This document shows, in pieces, positions 1 through 9,266 of a stretch of 64,000 bases of DNA; position 1 is the first letter of the stretch, and each line of letters begins with the position of its first letter. Made by a program: the position numbers and the translations under genes. The stretch lies in contig CALDUT010000009.1 of NCBI GenBank assembly GCA_937924775.1, forward strand, positions 1 to 64,000, given 5' to 3'. The notes below the pieces were generated by a model. That model was not told where the DNA came from, did no database searches, and saw only the letters and a list, made by a program, of their open reading frames with translations. This DNA is from an uncultured Gemmata sp. (lineage in GTDB: Bacteria; Planctomycetota; Planctomycetia; Gemmatales; Gemmataceae).

Positions 1-1330
1 CCCCTGTAGAGGCGACGATAGCCAGGATGGCGGCTTTAAGTGGGGGCGGCAGTGTCGGCCAGGCGTCACAGATACGCTGCAAGTCGGGGTCAGTGATCCT
101 CCCTTCGCGGGCGGGCTTTTCGGAGCGGGTACGCCCGGCGGTACAACTCACGGCGGCTAGTGTCGTAACTTGCTTATCTGGCTGAGGTTTAGGACGCGAA
201 GTAACCGGAATTTCTATCCGCTGTTGCCACAATTCCCGCCGCAGTTGCGATGGGTCTGTGCCGGGGGGCAGCTCGAAGGCCGTTATCGCTCCCCGCAAAC
301 CCGAAACGGGGGAACTGGCCAGCTTCAGCCCGAGGCGATCCCCCAGAGTTCGTCGTGTGTAGTCCCCCAGTTCGGCCATGCGGCCGCGGATGGTGTCGAA
401 ACCATACTGGGCTTGGAAATCGATGGCGGTGGGGACGGTCAGCCACGGGCACAGATCCCGGGTGCCTTCGAATTCTAAGAAACGAATCCGCGGGGTGCTG
501 CCGTAAGCATCGCGGCTGTCAGGTCCGGCGGCGGATGTCGGTTCGCCAATCGGGTAGCGATCGGCATGATAACCCCAACTGACCTGCAGCGGTTGCAGCC
601 GATCTTCGTTCCCCGGACCGATGACGAGGAACCCTGCACCGGTGGGGGCGAGCAACCATTTGTGCCAGTTCCCCGCGTAGAAATCGGCGTTGACTTCCGA
701 CACATTCAGAGGAACGTAGACCGGGGCATGGGCCCCATCGACGACCGTGAGGACGCCACGCTGGCGGGCTTCGGCACACAGTTCCCGGGCCGGTAGCACC
801 ACACCGGTGGGCGAAAGCACATGGCTGAAGAAGAGCAAGCGGGTCCGGCGGTTCATGCCTCGCGTCGCCGCTTGGATGATCGCTTGAGGATCGGTCGTCA
901 TCGAATCCACGGCAAAAGTGCGGATTCGCAGCCCCTGGCGTTGCCCCACGCGCTGCCAGCACCAGACCATGGCCCCGTACTCCTGATCGCTCATGAGAAT
1001 TTCACCTGGGGCCGCTAAGCGTATCCCCGACGCCACGAGATTGATCGCGGCGGTCACATTGGCAGTGAAGACCAGCCGCTGCGGAATTGTGCCGAGAAAC
1101 GCGGCCGCGCGCTCCCGGGCCACCCATAATAGCGGCGGGGCTTGACGCAGGAAAAAATCGGTGGGACCTGCTGCCAGTTGAAGCCGCAACTGCGTGACGC
1201 GATCGAACACGGGCCGCGGCAGTGGGCCAAACGAACCGGTATTGAGCATCGTCACACGGGGGTCGAGCAGCATCTGTTGCCGGGCCGCGGACCAATCCGG
1301 TTTCTGTGTTTCGCTGTCCCGATGTGTCAT
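1..1330 (-). CDS. Class V aminotransferase (isopenicillin-N-epimerase-like) with an aberrant C-terminal tail, incomplete at the window edge
   Basis: An open minus-strand frame runs from ATG at 1330-1328 to the window edge without a stop, 443 codons so far. The protein opens MTHRDSETQKPDW and has the class V aminotransferase core: a TGSFGPLPRP segment, NVTAAINLV, the DGAHAP cofactor-aspartate motif, and NWHKWLLAPTGAGFL, whose Lys is the expected PLP Schiff-base residue. Family members act as PLP-dependent epimerases, desulfurases or lyases; the substrate cannot be told. Homology appears intact to about ERIEIPVTSR-like text (here QRIEIPVTSR, near position 195). The expected C-terminal strand and helix are then missing. 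Instead comes a polar linker and ITDPDLQRICDAWPTLPPPL, which resembles the C-terminal tail of planctomycete tyrosine recombinases (inference). It is therefore either a fusion produced by an insertion or deletion, or an unusual family member. Confidence 0.8.
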   Translation of the reverse strand, partial: MTHRDSETQKPDWSAARQQMLLDPRVTMLNTGSFGPLPRPVFDRVTQLRLQLAAGPTDFFLRQAPPLLWVARERAAAFLGTIPQRLVFTANVTAAINLVASGIRLAAPGEILMSDQEYGAMVWCWQRVGQRQGLRIRTFAVDSMTTDPQAIIQAATRGMNRRTRLLFFSHVLSPTGVVLPARELCAEARQRGVLTVVDGAHAPVYVPLNVSEVNADFYAGNWHKWLLAPTGAGFLVIGPGNEDRLQPLQVSWGYHADRYPIGEPTSAAGPDSRDAYGSTPRIRFLEFEGTRDLCPWLTVPTAIDFQAQYGFDTIRGRMAELGDYTRRTLGDRLGLKLASSPVSGLRGAITAFELPPGTDPSQLRRELWQQRIEIPVTSRPKPQPDKQVTTLAAVSCTAGRTRSEKPAREGRITDPDLQRICDAWPTLPPPLKAAILAIVASTG

Positions 1331-1511
1331 ACCTTCCCCTCGTCCCCCACCGCTTGATCGCCGGCGGAAGCTCCGCACCTGGCTACTTTACGAGGTGGGT
1401 CAGCATTCTGAAAAAAAACGCACTACCGAGATTGACACTCTCAGGAAGTGCCGGCATCGTTTTACAATAGAGAAAGTCGGGGGGGGTATGGTTTAGCCTC
1501 CGCGGTGAACT

Positions 1512-2124
1512 ATGGCCGGTGCGGAGAAGTCGAGACGACCCCGGAAAAGCCTACAAGCCGAGGCCGCGGCGGTCCGCTTCGTCGATCCCCCCATCGCGGG
1601 CCAACAGACCGCCACAACCGCCAGGGCCGCCTGAAGTCGAAATCGTCGCCGAGGCCATTCCCGCGCAACCACTCGAATTGGATGACGTGGTGGAACTGGA
1701 TGAAATCGTGGAACTGGACCCTGCGGAATTGGAAATTCTCGACGTCGAGCCACCCCCCCGGCCACAGGAATGGTCGAGGTGCCCCTCACCTTCGATCTGG
1801 AGGAACTCGAGCCCCCTGCGGCGGCCCCGGCAGTACCCCACACTTTCCTTCGGGATCAGCCGGGGCCTTCATCCCTGCCCCCCACCCCACCGACAACCGT
1901 CACCGCCGGTAACAGCTCAGCTCCCTCAACCACTGGGGCCGCAACCGCCCGCTCCCCCTCGGTCAGCTAAGCCTGCGGCAGCCTCACCCTGAGCTGCTGC
2001 ACCTGTCGGTGTACCGGTGGGCCAGGATGCTGCCTCGGAGCGTCAAGCGGAGGGTGCAGCGCCCGTGGCGCCAGCCGTGAACCCTAGGTTTTTGGAGCCG
2101 GAAACCGGGCCGATCCCGGAGTAG
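1512..2124 (+). pseudogene. Frameshifted remnant of an acidic, proline-rich protein
   Basis: No single frame is open, but coding-like text continues across frames. Frame 0 starts with ATG at 1512 (MAGAEKSRRPRKSLQ). Another frame carries the acidic segment VELDEIVELDPAELEILDVE around 1690-1750. Frame 0 resumes with MVEVPLTFDLEELEPP at 1770. A third switch leads to APAVNPRFLEPETGPIPE and a stop at 2124. The switches fall at or near C-runs (about 1583-1589 and 1752-1760), so these are either accumulated indels or homopolymer sequencing errors. Acidic/proline low-complexity regions of this type occur as linkers in planctomycete regulatory proteins. No domain is recognised. The stretch 2125-2289 up to the kinase stop shows nothing else. 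Confidence 0.45.
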
Positions 2125-2289
2125 GTTGTGCGTCGGCGACCGGCGGTTAAGCTCACATTCGTCGCCCCCGGGGGAAGGTCTCGGTTAGCATCGTCGGGAG
2201 AGATACTCGCCAGCCCCGAAGAGTGGTCAACATTCGGGTGTGGAGAAATTGCCGCAGGTGGACCTACTGGGAATCATGGACCGTTGGTG

Positions 2290-3534
2290 TTAGCAGCGAA
2301 AATACACCAGCACAGCGAAGATGAGAGCCACGAGGCCAAAGAGCAATCCCGCGATCATCCCGAGGATGGCGAGCTGGACCGTGCGTTGCGCCCGGGCGAG
2401 GATCAAGTTGGTGTTCAGGGCATCGGCCAATGGACGGGCTTCCAGCCGCGCCGTGCTTTCATGAACCGCGGCCACTGCCAAAGGGGGCAATCGCTCCGAC
2501 GGTTGCCCGTGACGATCCGGGACGCTGACAAAGGGCATCAGTGCCTGAATGACCTCTGCCGCGGTCTGGTAGCGGTCATTGGGGTTTTTGGCCAACATCA
2601 CTTCCACCACCCGCGACAGCTCTTCGGGAATGTCCGGACACAGCGTGTGGGCAGGAGTGACCGCGGACAGATGATGGGCCACCATTTTGGCCGCAGTACT
2701 GCCTGTGAAAGGCGGCTGCCCGGTGAGCAAGTGATAGAGCGTGGCCCCGAGGTTGTAGATATCCGAACGGTGATCGGCTTCGTCACCGCTGAGCTGTTCG
2801 GGAGCCACATAATCGGTGGTGCCCATCACGATGTCGGAGCTGCGTGGGAGCTTGCTGCTGGAATCTTCAAAGAACTGCGCCAAGCCCAGATCGAGAATCT
2901 TGACGAGACCATCGCGGCCCAGCAACAAGTTGGCCGGTTTGATGTCGCGGTGGGCCACACCTTTTTCGTGGGCGTGCTGCAGCCCCGCAGCGGCCTGGAC
3001 GATGTAACTGACCGCTTCGCCCACCGGTAAGCGGTGCTGTTTGCGGAGTTTGCGATCGAGAGTTTGCCCGTCGATGTATTCGAGAACCAAAAAATGCGTG
3101 CCCTGATCGCACGCCACATCGTAAGCGTGGACGATGTTGGGATGGTCCAGCGCCGCGGCAGCACGGGCTTCGTGGTAGAACCGCTCCACATTGGCGGGGT
3201 CGCGGGCTTGCCGGGGCGGGAGTACCTTGAGCGCAACTTTCCGCCGCAGCGTTGCATGTTCGGCAAGAAAGACCTGCCCCATACCGCCCGCCCCGATTTG
3301 ATTGAGAATCCGGTAAGGCCCCAGTTTGAAACCCCGGTGCTTGCCCTGCAGAATCATGCGGGCTTGAAAGGGTGTCAACAACCCGGCCTGAACCATGCGG
3401 GTCGCGGTGTCGGAAGCGGTCGACGGCAGCGGACCGGAGCGCGTCAGGAAACTGTTGAGAGCGTCGTCGTCGGCCAGTTCCGCGCGGCGAACGAGGGCGA
3501 TCACCGCGTCACCAGTTTGGGGTGGTACGGGCAT
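2290..3534 (-). CDS. Membrane-anchored Ser/Thr protein kinase
   Basis: A Hanks-type eukaryotic-like kinase of 414 residues from ATG at 3534 (MPVPPQTGDAV); an upstream in-frame start at 3618 exists, but the extension looks non-conserved and no clear ribosome-binding site favours either. An N-terminal alpha-helical segment of about 70 residues ending in FQARMILQGKHRGF is typical of planctomycete kinases. The kinase domain follows: glycine loop GAGGMGQVF, Lys in VALKVLPP, catalytic loop HRDIKPANLL, metal-binding DLGLAQ in place of DFG, and VAPEQ. The C-terminus is a single membrane span (GMIAGLLFGLVALIFAVLVYF), placing the kinase domain in the cytoplasm. There is no extracytoplasmic sensor, so the input is probably intracellular or via protein contact. 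Targets cannot be inferred. Confidence 0.93.
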   Translation of the reverse strand: MPVPPQTGDAVIALVRRAELADDDALNSFLTRSGPLPSTASDTATRMVQAGLLTPFQARMILQGKHRGFKLGPYRILNQIGAGGMGQVFLAEHATLRRKVALKVLPPRQARDPANVERFYHEARAAAALDHPNIVHAYDVACDQGTHFLVLEYIDGQTLDRKLRKQHRLPVGEAVSYIVQAAAGLQHAHEKGVAHRDIKPANLLLGRDGLVKILDLGLAQFFEDSSSKLPRSSDIVMGTTDYVAPEQLSGDEADHRSDIYNLGATLYHLLTGQPPFTGSTAAKMVAHHLSAVTPAHTLCPDIPEELSRVVEVMLAKNPNDRYQTAAEVIQALMPFVSVPDRHGQPSERLPPLAVAAVHESTARLEARPLADALNTNLILARAQRTVQLAILGMIAGLLFGLVALIFAVLVYFRC

Positions 3535-3927
3535 TCGCAGAACCCAAAGACGGAAACTTTCTCGTCGCGTTCTGTGGCCAATGGCAGACCGCTGAAGAGG
3601 ATATGAGCGGATCGTCACTTGGCCAGTCCGCTAAAATTCTCCCTCCATTATCCCTCAAAAGCCGCTCCAGAACTAGATTCCCCAGGGGATTTCCCTGAGA
3701 AAATCCTTCCCTTCAGGAAAGCCGCGGGCACACGAGTAACAACCGGCACCATAACTATCGCATTTCCTCCGGAAAATCGTTCTCTTCGCGAAGGGTGGAA
3801 ACACTGGGAGCAACGGCACGAGCAGACAACAAGGTCCGCTCCGTTGGACTCCATGCTATATCCGACGGTGGGATCGCCGTAAGTATGGGCGTTGCGGAAA
3901 CAAGATGACAGCGGCGAACCGCTCGCC
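3535..3927. other. Intergenic stretch upstream of the kinase, no gene recognised
   Basis: About 390 bases between the kinase start and the 3' end of bpt. ORFs here are short, overlap on both strands and have no recognisable motifs. It presumably holds the kinase promoter on the minus strand. I see no convincing promoter hexamers, terminator or repeat. Confidence 0.5.
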
Positions 3928-4641
3928 TCAAGTGCGATACGGCACCCACTGACCGCGAGGATTCAGCACTTCATTGGGCCGGAAGCGGGCTTTATACTCC
4001 AGCGACCGGCACTCCTCCACATAGTAACCCAGGTACACATACGGAAGCCGCCACTGCTGGGCGCGGTCAATCAGCGACAAAATGTTGAAAGTGCCCAACG
4101 ACCGCTTCCGCTCGTCCGGATCGTGGTAGAAGTAAATCGCGGACAGACTGTGGGACAACCGATCGACATAACCCACACCAACCAATTTGTCCCCAATGTA
4201 ATAACACCACTCCTGCGTGGGGAACGGGTTATCCACAAACGATTCGATATAGTCCGCCGGCTCCTTCGACTGATGTTCGGGCCAACCGACGCGATGCGAC
4301 TGGGCCTGATGGTAGCGGTCGTAAAGATCGAGTTTCACGTCGGTTACAGCTGGTTGGCCAATGACTAGCGTCACCACGCCCGCATTGGCGGCATAACAGC
4401 GCCGCTGCGAGCGATCAGGGCGAAAGGCGGACACCGGGATCCGCAGCGACAAGCACTTGGTGCAACTCGGGCAGGTGGGGCGAAACAGGACGTAACCGAA
4501 GCGTCGCCAACCGGCTAGCATCCGCGCTTCGTATTCCGCGGTAGCTAATTCTCCCACCAACTCATAGGTCAGCGACCAAGTCTCCTGCGGTAAATAGCCA
4601 CAGGGGCTGGGCGGTGAAGTCACAACGGCCAACGTACGCAT
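3928..4641 (-). CDS. bpt: Aspartate/glutamate leucyltransferase (bacterial Ate/Bpt family)
   Basis: Transfers Leu (or Arg) from charged tRNA to N-terminal Asp/Glu or related residues of proteins, marking them for N-degron proteolysis by ClpAP/ClpS-type systems (family knowledge). The N-terminal zinc/cofactor-binding Cys signature is visible: PCGYLP near residue 14 and CPSCTKCLSLRIPV about 45 residues later. The C-terminal acetyltransferase-like fold shows VGVGYVDRL, LSAIYFYHDP and YVYLGYYVEECRSLEYKARFRPNE, of which the YLGYYV and YKARF pieces are family hallmarks. About 237 residues, normal for the family. ATG at 4641 is used; an in-frame GTG at 4665 with GGGAG three bases upstream is an alternative. 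It is the last gene of a minus-strand run below mqnD. Confidence 0.93.
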   Translation of the reverse strand: MRTLAVVTSPPSPCGYLPQETWSLTYELVGELATAEYEARMLAGWRRFGYVLFRPTCPSCTKCLSLRIPVSAFRPDRSQRRCYAANAGVVTLVIGQPAVTDVKLDLYDRYHQAQSHRVGWPEHQSKEPADYIESFVDNPFPTQEWCYYIGDKLVGVGYVDRLSHSLSAIYFYHDPDERKRSLGTFNILSLIDRAQQWRLPYVYLGYYVEECRSLEYKARFRPNEVLNPRGQWVPYRT

Positions 4642-4778
4642 ACCATGCGACTCGAGTATTCGCACAAGCTCCCTTCTTCAGCATACCCAATCGCGATCCG
4701 GAAGGGAGAGTGCAGGATCACCGGTGAGACCCCGCGGCGAGGTGATATAGCGCGGTAGCTCGGCAGTGAACGGCCGGG

Positions 4779-5639
4779 TTACTCGACAAATTCCAATTGC
4801 ACGGGGTTGGGTATGATGCCCGCGCGGTGACCTTCATCGAGCAAACGCCGGATGGCGGCCCGGCCCCGGTCACCGTAATCGAGTGTCCAGTGGTTCACAT
4901 ACATGCCCACGAACCGATCGGCCAAATCCCGGTTCATGTCACGGGCGTACTGGAGGGCGTGCGCCAGGGCTTCCTCACGATGGTCTAATGCATATTCGAT
5001 GCTGGCCCGCAAAAGCCGGCTGATTTCTCGCATCGTAGCCAGCCCCAAATCCTTCCGCACCACATTCCCCCCCAACGGCAGCGGCAGCCCCGTCTTGTCT
5101 TGCCACCAGACACCCAAATCGGTGACAAGGTTCAGCCCCTGGTTGCGAAATGTCAGTTGGCCTTCGTGAATAATCAAACCGGCGTCGTACCGGCCACAGG
5201 CGACCGCGGGAATGATCTGGTCGAAGGGGACGACCTCGTAGGCCCAGCGCTGGCGGGCCTGCAGCGACTCCATGAACAGTTCGAGGGCCAGGTATGCCGT
5301 GGTGAGAGTGCCTGGGACCGCAATTTTCCGCCCCACAAGGTCTTTGGCCGCCAATTGCCGGCGGGCTACGATGATCGGTCCATACTGGTCGCCCATACTG
5401 CTGCCGGTCGGCAGCAGGGCGTACTTATCGAGCAAAAACGCATAAGCGTGAATACTGACAGCCGTGACTTCCAGTTCGCCGTGAAGGGCGCGGCGGTTGA
5501 GAGTTTCGATGTCTTGCAATTCGTGAACGAAGCGGAGGTTCCCGGTCGGAATTTTGTCATTGGCCAGGGCATGAAACATGAAGGCATCATCGGGATCGGG
5601 GCTGTGCCCGACGCGAATCACTTGCTGGGCTGTGGCCAT
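4779..5639 (-). CDS. mqnD: 1,4-dihydroxy-6-naphthoate synthase MqnD
   Basis: Futalosine-pathway enzyme that converts cyclic dehypoxanthine futalosine to 1,4-dihydroxy-6-naphthoate during menaquinone biosynthesis (family knowledge). It has a periplasmic-binding-protein-like fold without a signal peptide. Visible hallmarks are GHSPDPDDAFMFHAL at residues 11-25, the central GRYDAGLIIHEGQLTF, and DKTGLPLPLGGNVVRKDLG. Length 286 residues is typical. The start at 5639 (MATAQQVIRVG) is supported by GAGG six bases upstream (GAGGTTCATCATG). Its 5' end lies 47 bases below the ABC transporter ATPase, so these genes may be co-transcribed. Presence of MqnD implies the futalosine route rather than the classical Men pathway; no other mqn gene is in the window. 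Confidence 0.95.
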   Translation of the reverse strand: MATAQQVIRVGHSPDPDDAFMFHALANDKIPTGNLRFVHELQDIETLNRRALHGELEVTAVSIHAYAFLLDKYALLPTGSSMGDQYGPIIVARRQLAAKDLVGRKIAVPGTLTTAYLALELFMESLQARQRWAYEVVPFDQIIPAVACGRYDAGLIIHEGQLTFRNQGLNLVTDLGVWWQDKTGLPLPLGGNVVRKDLGLATMREISRLLRASIEYALDHREEALAHALQYARDMNRDLADRFVGMYVNHWTLDYGDRGRAAIRRLLDEGHRAGIIPNPVQLEFVE

Positions 5640-5686
5640 GATGAACCTCGTAATCCGGATAGTAAACCGGGGAACCAGAGCGCCTC

Positions 5687-6415
5687 CTACGCCCCCGCAC
5701 TGGCTGGGCCGCCAGGGGCGAAGGCTTCTTGGGCCGGCCCAGAAAAAATGACTTTCCCTTGCCTCAACACATGAACCACGTCCGCAATCGCCTTCACGGC
5801 GGCCACGTCGTGTGTGACGATCACCATCGCGACCTGGACCTGCGGATCGTCGGCCAGATCGTCGATAACGCGCATCACTTCCGCAGACATCTTCGGGTCC
5901 AACGCACTGGTCGGCTCGTCGAAGAGGATCGCTGCGGGGTTAACCGCAAGGGCCCGGGCGATGGCAACACGCTGCTGCTGGCCACCGGAAAGCTGGGCGG
6001 GCCGGGCGTGCAGCTTATCAGTCAGCCCGACGCGGTCGAGCCATTGCCTCGCCGTAGCTTCCGCTTCGTCGGCCGACCGGCCTAGGGCATACACCGGGCC
6101 GCTCATCACATTCTTCAACACACTCATATGCGGGAACAAATGAAACTGCTGGAAGACCATGCCCACGCGGCGGCGCAACAGCAGCAACGTGGCCTGGGAT
6201 GGCATCTCCCCGCCGACCAGTTTCAGATGCTCTCCGAACCGGATTTCGCCGCTGTGAAAGGATTCCAAACCGTTGATACACCGCAACAGGGTGCTTTTGC
6301 CACTGCCACTGGGGCCGACCAAGGCCGCGACCTCGCCGGGGCGGACTTGCAGCGACACACCATCGAGAACACGCAAAGCACCGTGGTATTTCACGAGATG
6401 GGAAATCACGATCAT
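5687..6415 (-). CDS. Polar amino-acid ABC transporter ATP-binding protein
   Basis: GlnQ/HisP-type ATPase of 242 residues that energises the importer encoded just upstream. Walker A is GPSGSGKST, the Q-loop region is [18 protein letters not shown] (typical of amino-acid importers), the signature is LSGGQQQRV, Walker B is [12 protein letters not shown], and the H-loop is VTHDV. The start ATG at 6415 overlaps the stop of the binding-protein/permease gene by four bases (ATGA), indicating translational coupling and a 1:1 functional pairing. The last 10-12 residues are Ala/Gly/Pro-rich and probably disordered. Substrate specificity cannot be told from the ATPase. Confidence 0.95.
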   Translation of the reverse strand: MIVISHLVKYHGALRVLDGVSLQVRPGEVAALVGPSGSGKSTLLRCINGLESFHSGEIRFGEHLKLVGGEMPSQATLLLLRRRVGMVFQQFHLFPHMSVLKNVMSGPVYALGRSADEAEATARQWLDRVGLTDKLHARPAQLSGGQQQRVAIARALAVNPAAILFDEPTSALDPKMSAEVMRVIDDLADDPQVQVAMVIVTHDVAAVKAIADVVHVLRQGKVIFSGPAQEAFAPGGPASAGA

Positions 6416-7947
6416 CGCGATTCCCCCCCGCTGCGGCTCAAGCGTTTTTCCAAAAATTGTGCCACCAGAGCCAAAGGATAGCTCATCAGGAGGTATAAAC
6501 CCGCGGTGAGGAAGGCCAATTCGATCACATACTCCCGATTGAAATTATAAAGCTCATTGTACTTTCGCGTCAATTCGGTGATCAGAATAACCGAACAGAC
6601 GGAGGTATCCTTGAAAAGCGCGATGAAATCATTCGTCACGGGGGGCAGGACAATGCGAAAGGCTTGGGGGATGATGACCACCCGCAGGGCCGTCCAGGGG
6701 CTCATTCCCAGGGCCAACGCCGCTTCCATCTGCCCGCGCGGGATGGCCAAAAGCCCGGCTCGGTAGTTCTCCGCCTCGTAAGCCGAGTAGTTGATCGCCA
6801 ACCCCACAATCCCCGCTTGTACCGGCGTGAAGTCCAATCCCGGGATCAATTTCGGCAGAAGATAATACACAAAATAGAGTTGTAATAACAACGGTGTTCC
6901 GCGTAGAAATTCCACATAAACACTACAGGGGAATCGGATGTACCAAGCCCCGTAAACACGGCCTAGCGCCACGATCATTCCCAGGATCATCGCGATGGGA
7001 AAGGACGTGAAGGACAAAAAGACCGTCATTCCCGCGGCCGATAACAATTCACCAAACAGCTGCCACACATCCGGTGCGGCTTCTTCGACGCTCTCCTCAG
7101 CGCTCGACTCCAGCGGCGGCGGCCACTCCGTGTGTTCGGCCCAGTGGAGCAAGCGCTCTTGATCCTCGTTCCACACGCCGTACTTCTCATAAATGGCTTT
7201 GAGAGCCCCGGTGCGGATGCCTTTGGTGATCGCTTGGTTGAGCTGTTCGCGCAGTTCGTGATCGCCGGGGCGGGTGAGAATGACGTAGAACCCCGATTTC
7301 CGCGGCTCATCGGCCACCATCAGGGTCCGACTGCGCCTCACATAAAAACGGGCGGCAGGCGTATCCTGAACGGTGGCATCGAGCCGTTTCTGCTCCACCA
7401 GGCCCATCACGGTGGCCACGTCGGGATTGATCTTCAGGTCGATGGTATCGCGAAAGGCCCGGCTTTGCATGTACTCATGGGCCACAGAACCGCCTAGGAC
7501 ACCCACCGTGTGTGGAGTACCGTCAGGCTTCCGCCGCATCAAATCCCCCCATCCGGTGAAAGTTGCGGCGTGGTCTTTGTGAATAATCAACGCGAGCCGG
7601 TAAATGTAGTACGGCCGGGTCGCAGGATATTGCTTTTGCAAATCGGCACGGAGTTCGTAACCGTTGAGTACAATGTCAATGCCGCTTTCCCCCGGGGCTT
7701 TGTCGAGCAGCTCAGGCAACTTGTCCCAATCGCCGGTGACCATTTTGCTCGTACGCCCCAGTTCCCGGGCCAGATACTCGGCCAGTTCCACTTCAAAACC
7801 GACGAAACGGCCCTGCTCGTCCTTATAAACATACGGTCCGCCGCCGACGGGATCGGTGCCCCAGCGGAGTTCTTTTTTCTCTTGGGTCAAACCGGGCGAG
7901 CTAATGGCCAAAAGCAGCAGGTTCGTCAACAACCACTGGAATTTCAT
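6412..7947 (-). CDS. Fused amino-acid ABC transporter substrate-binding protein and permease
   Basis: A 511-residue GlnH-GlnP type fusion. Residues 1-20 form a signal peptide or first span (MKFQWLLTNLLLLAISSPGL). Residues about 25-275 form a family-3 solute-binding domain (WGTDPVGGGPYVYKDEQGRF, VGFEVELAEYLA, DIVLNGYELR). The permease domain from about 300 to the end has several membrane spans and an EAA-like loop for the ATPase (YRAGLLAIPRGQMEAALALG). The start at 7947 is chosen because GAGGAG lies seven bases upstream; the longer frame from 7977 would place a polar leader before the signal sequence. Fusion of binding protein to permease is known for some glutamine/arginine importers. The substrate is probably a polar amino acid. 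Confidence 0.93.
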   Translation of the reverse strand: MKFQWLLTNLLLLAISSPGLTQEKKELRWGTDPVGGGPYVYKDEQGRFVGFEVELAEYLARELGRTSKMVTGDWDKLPELLDKAPGESGIDIVLNGYELRADLQKQYPATRPYYIYRLALIIHKDHAATFTGWGDLMRRKPDGTPHTVGVLGGSVAHEYMQSRAFRDTIDLKINPDVATVMGLVEQKRLDATVQDTPAARFYVRRSRTLMVADEPRKSGFYVILTRPGDHELREQLNQAITKGIRTGALKAIYEKYGVWNEDQERLLHWAEHTEWPPPLESSAEESVEEAAPDVWQLFGELLSAAGMTVFLSFTSFPIAMILGMIVALGRVYGAWYIRFPCSVYVEFLRGTPLLLQLYFVYYLLPKLIPGLDFTPVQAGIVGLAINYSAYEAENYRAGLLAIPRGQMEAALALGMSPWTALRVVIIPQAFRIVLPPVTNDFIALFKDTSVCSVILITELTRKYNELYNFNREYVIELAFLTAGLYLLMSYPLALVAQFLEKRLSRSGGESR

Positions 7948-8183
7948 GGGCGAACTCCTCGTGTTTGCGGTGAGCAAAGTGTATTACTGGCACCTGAAGG
8001 GTACAGATGGGTTTCAGGCGTCAGTGAAATCTTCAGAACAGTGAACTTCGGCATAACGGAGTATTTCCCGGAAAATGCTTAACACGGTTCGCGTCGCGGG
8101 CATTTGCATGCCACAGTTGGGGAAAATGGCCGAGTACGTCCGGACGGCCCCGCACTTATGGTTGACTGGCCGGAAGACCCCCG

Positions 8184-9158
8184 ATGCACTTCCCAACACA
8201 AACACTCCCACCGGTGCCGGGTTATTCCCAGGAAGCCCGGCTGATCGCGACCCTGCAAGGGCACCATAGCCCAATCACTACACTGGCCTTCAGCCCAGAT
8301 CGCTGTTTGCTGGCCTCAGGCGATCGGGACGGCCCCGTGCGGATCTGGGCCATCGCCAGCCGCCGACCTGGCGAACGGGCCGTGATCCGCACACCAGGAG
8401 AGTGTTTTCAAGCGCTCGTCTTTTCACCCAACAGCCGCACCCTGGCCCTCGGTTCTGGCAGCGAAAGCGGGACAATCTGGCTGTTCGACGTTTCCGATAA
8501 AACGCCCAAAGAAATCGCCTTATTACGCGGAGCCAAGGGTTCCTTGAATGCCTTGGCGTTTTCGCCTGACGGGAAAACGATCGCCGGCGGTGGCGACGAT
8601 GCCACACTCCGGCTGTGGGAACCTGTTCCCGGTTTCCGCGGCGAACCCCGGACTCTGTTGCTGGGCCATGCCCGGCCGATCCGAGCTGTGGCCTTCGCCC
8701 CCGACGGCCGGTCGTTGGCCAGCGCCGCAGCCGATACGACCGTGCGGTTGTGGACCATTCATCGCATTCGCTCATCAGAACGGGCCATCCTGCCGCATCC
8801 GGGAGAGGTCACTTCCCTGATGTTCTCCACCGACGGAAACTCCCTGGTCACTGCGTGCCGCGATTCGGTCCTCCGCATCTGGGACCTAACGACTATTCCC
8901 CCCCGCATACGCACTGAGTGGAAAGACCCGACCGGGGCCCATCTGGTACTGTGGACGTCCGATGGCCAGACTCTCGTGAGTGCCGGCGGGAATCGCCGGG
9001 TCGTCAATTGGGATTGCCGCACCGGGCAGATCATCGCGGAATGGCAACTGCCGCAGGCCGTCGCCGTGGTCGCATTGACACACGACGGGCGTTATCTGGC
9101 CCGGGGTGACGCCGATGGCAGCATTGAATTGCTGCGTGTCGCGGAGAAACGCACCTGA
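8184..9158 (+). CDS. Cytoplasmic seven-repeat WD40 propeller protein
   Basis: 324 residues made almost entirely of WD40 blades. Seven repeats can be counted by recurring FSPD-type turns and WD/W-D ends: LAFSPDRCLLASGDRDGPVR, LVFSPNSRTLALGS, LAFSPDGKTIAGGGDDATLR, VAFAPDGRSLASAAADTTVR, LMFSTDGNSLVTACRDSVLR, LWTSDGQTLVSAGGN, and LTHDGRYLARGDADGSIE. Seven blades are enough for one closed propeller. There is no signal peptide or attached kinase domain. Such proteins act as protein-interaction scaffolds; the partner is unknown. The start is uncertain because no clear Shine-Dalgarno precedes ATG 8184. The HEAT-repeat gene follows on the same strand. The gap 7948-8183 holds only the divergent promoter region. 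Confidence 0.85.
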   Translation: MHFPTQTLPPVPGYSQEARLIATLQGHHSPITTLAFSPDRCLLASGDRDGPVRIWAIASRRPGERAVIRTPGECFQALVFSPNSRTLALGSGSESGTIWLFDVSDKTPKEIALLRGAKGSLNALAFSPDGKTIAGGGDDATLRLWEPVPGFRGEPRTLLLGHARPIRAVAFAPDGRSLASAAADTTVRLWTIHRIRSSERAILPHPGEVTSLMFSTDGNSLVTACRDSVLRIWDLTTIPPRIRTEWKDPTGAHLVLWTSDGQTLVSAGGNRRVVNWDCRTGQIIAEWQLPQAVAVVALTHDGRYLARGDADGSIELLRVAEKRT

Positions 9159-9266
9159 GCCGGCATTCCCGGAAACGTCACGCGGGATGACACAGGGGGT
9201 ATTCTTCGACTCGTGAACTTTCTCCCAACACTCAGGATCTTAGGTTATTCCGTTGGTTGTGATGGC

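Noticed and set aside
2128-3030. A 300-codon plus-strand ORF
   Set aside because: It is antisense to the Ser/Thr kinase and shows no domain.
4229-4237. TTATCCACA, a perfect DnaA-box sequence
   Set aside because: It is a single copy inside the bpt coding region with no cluster of further boxes or AT-rich unwinding region, so it is likely chance and does not mark oriC.
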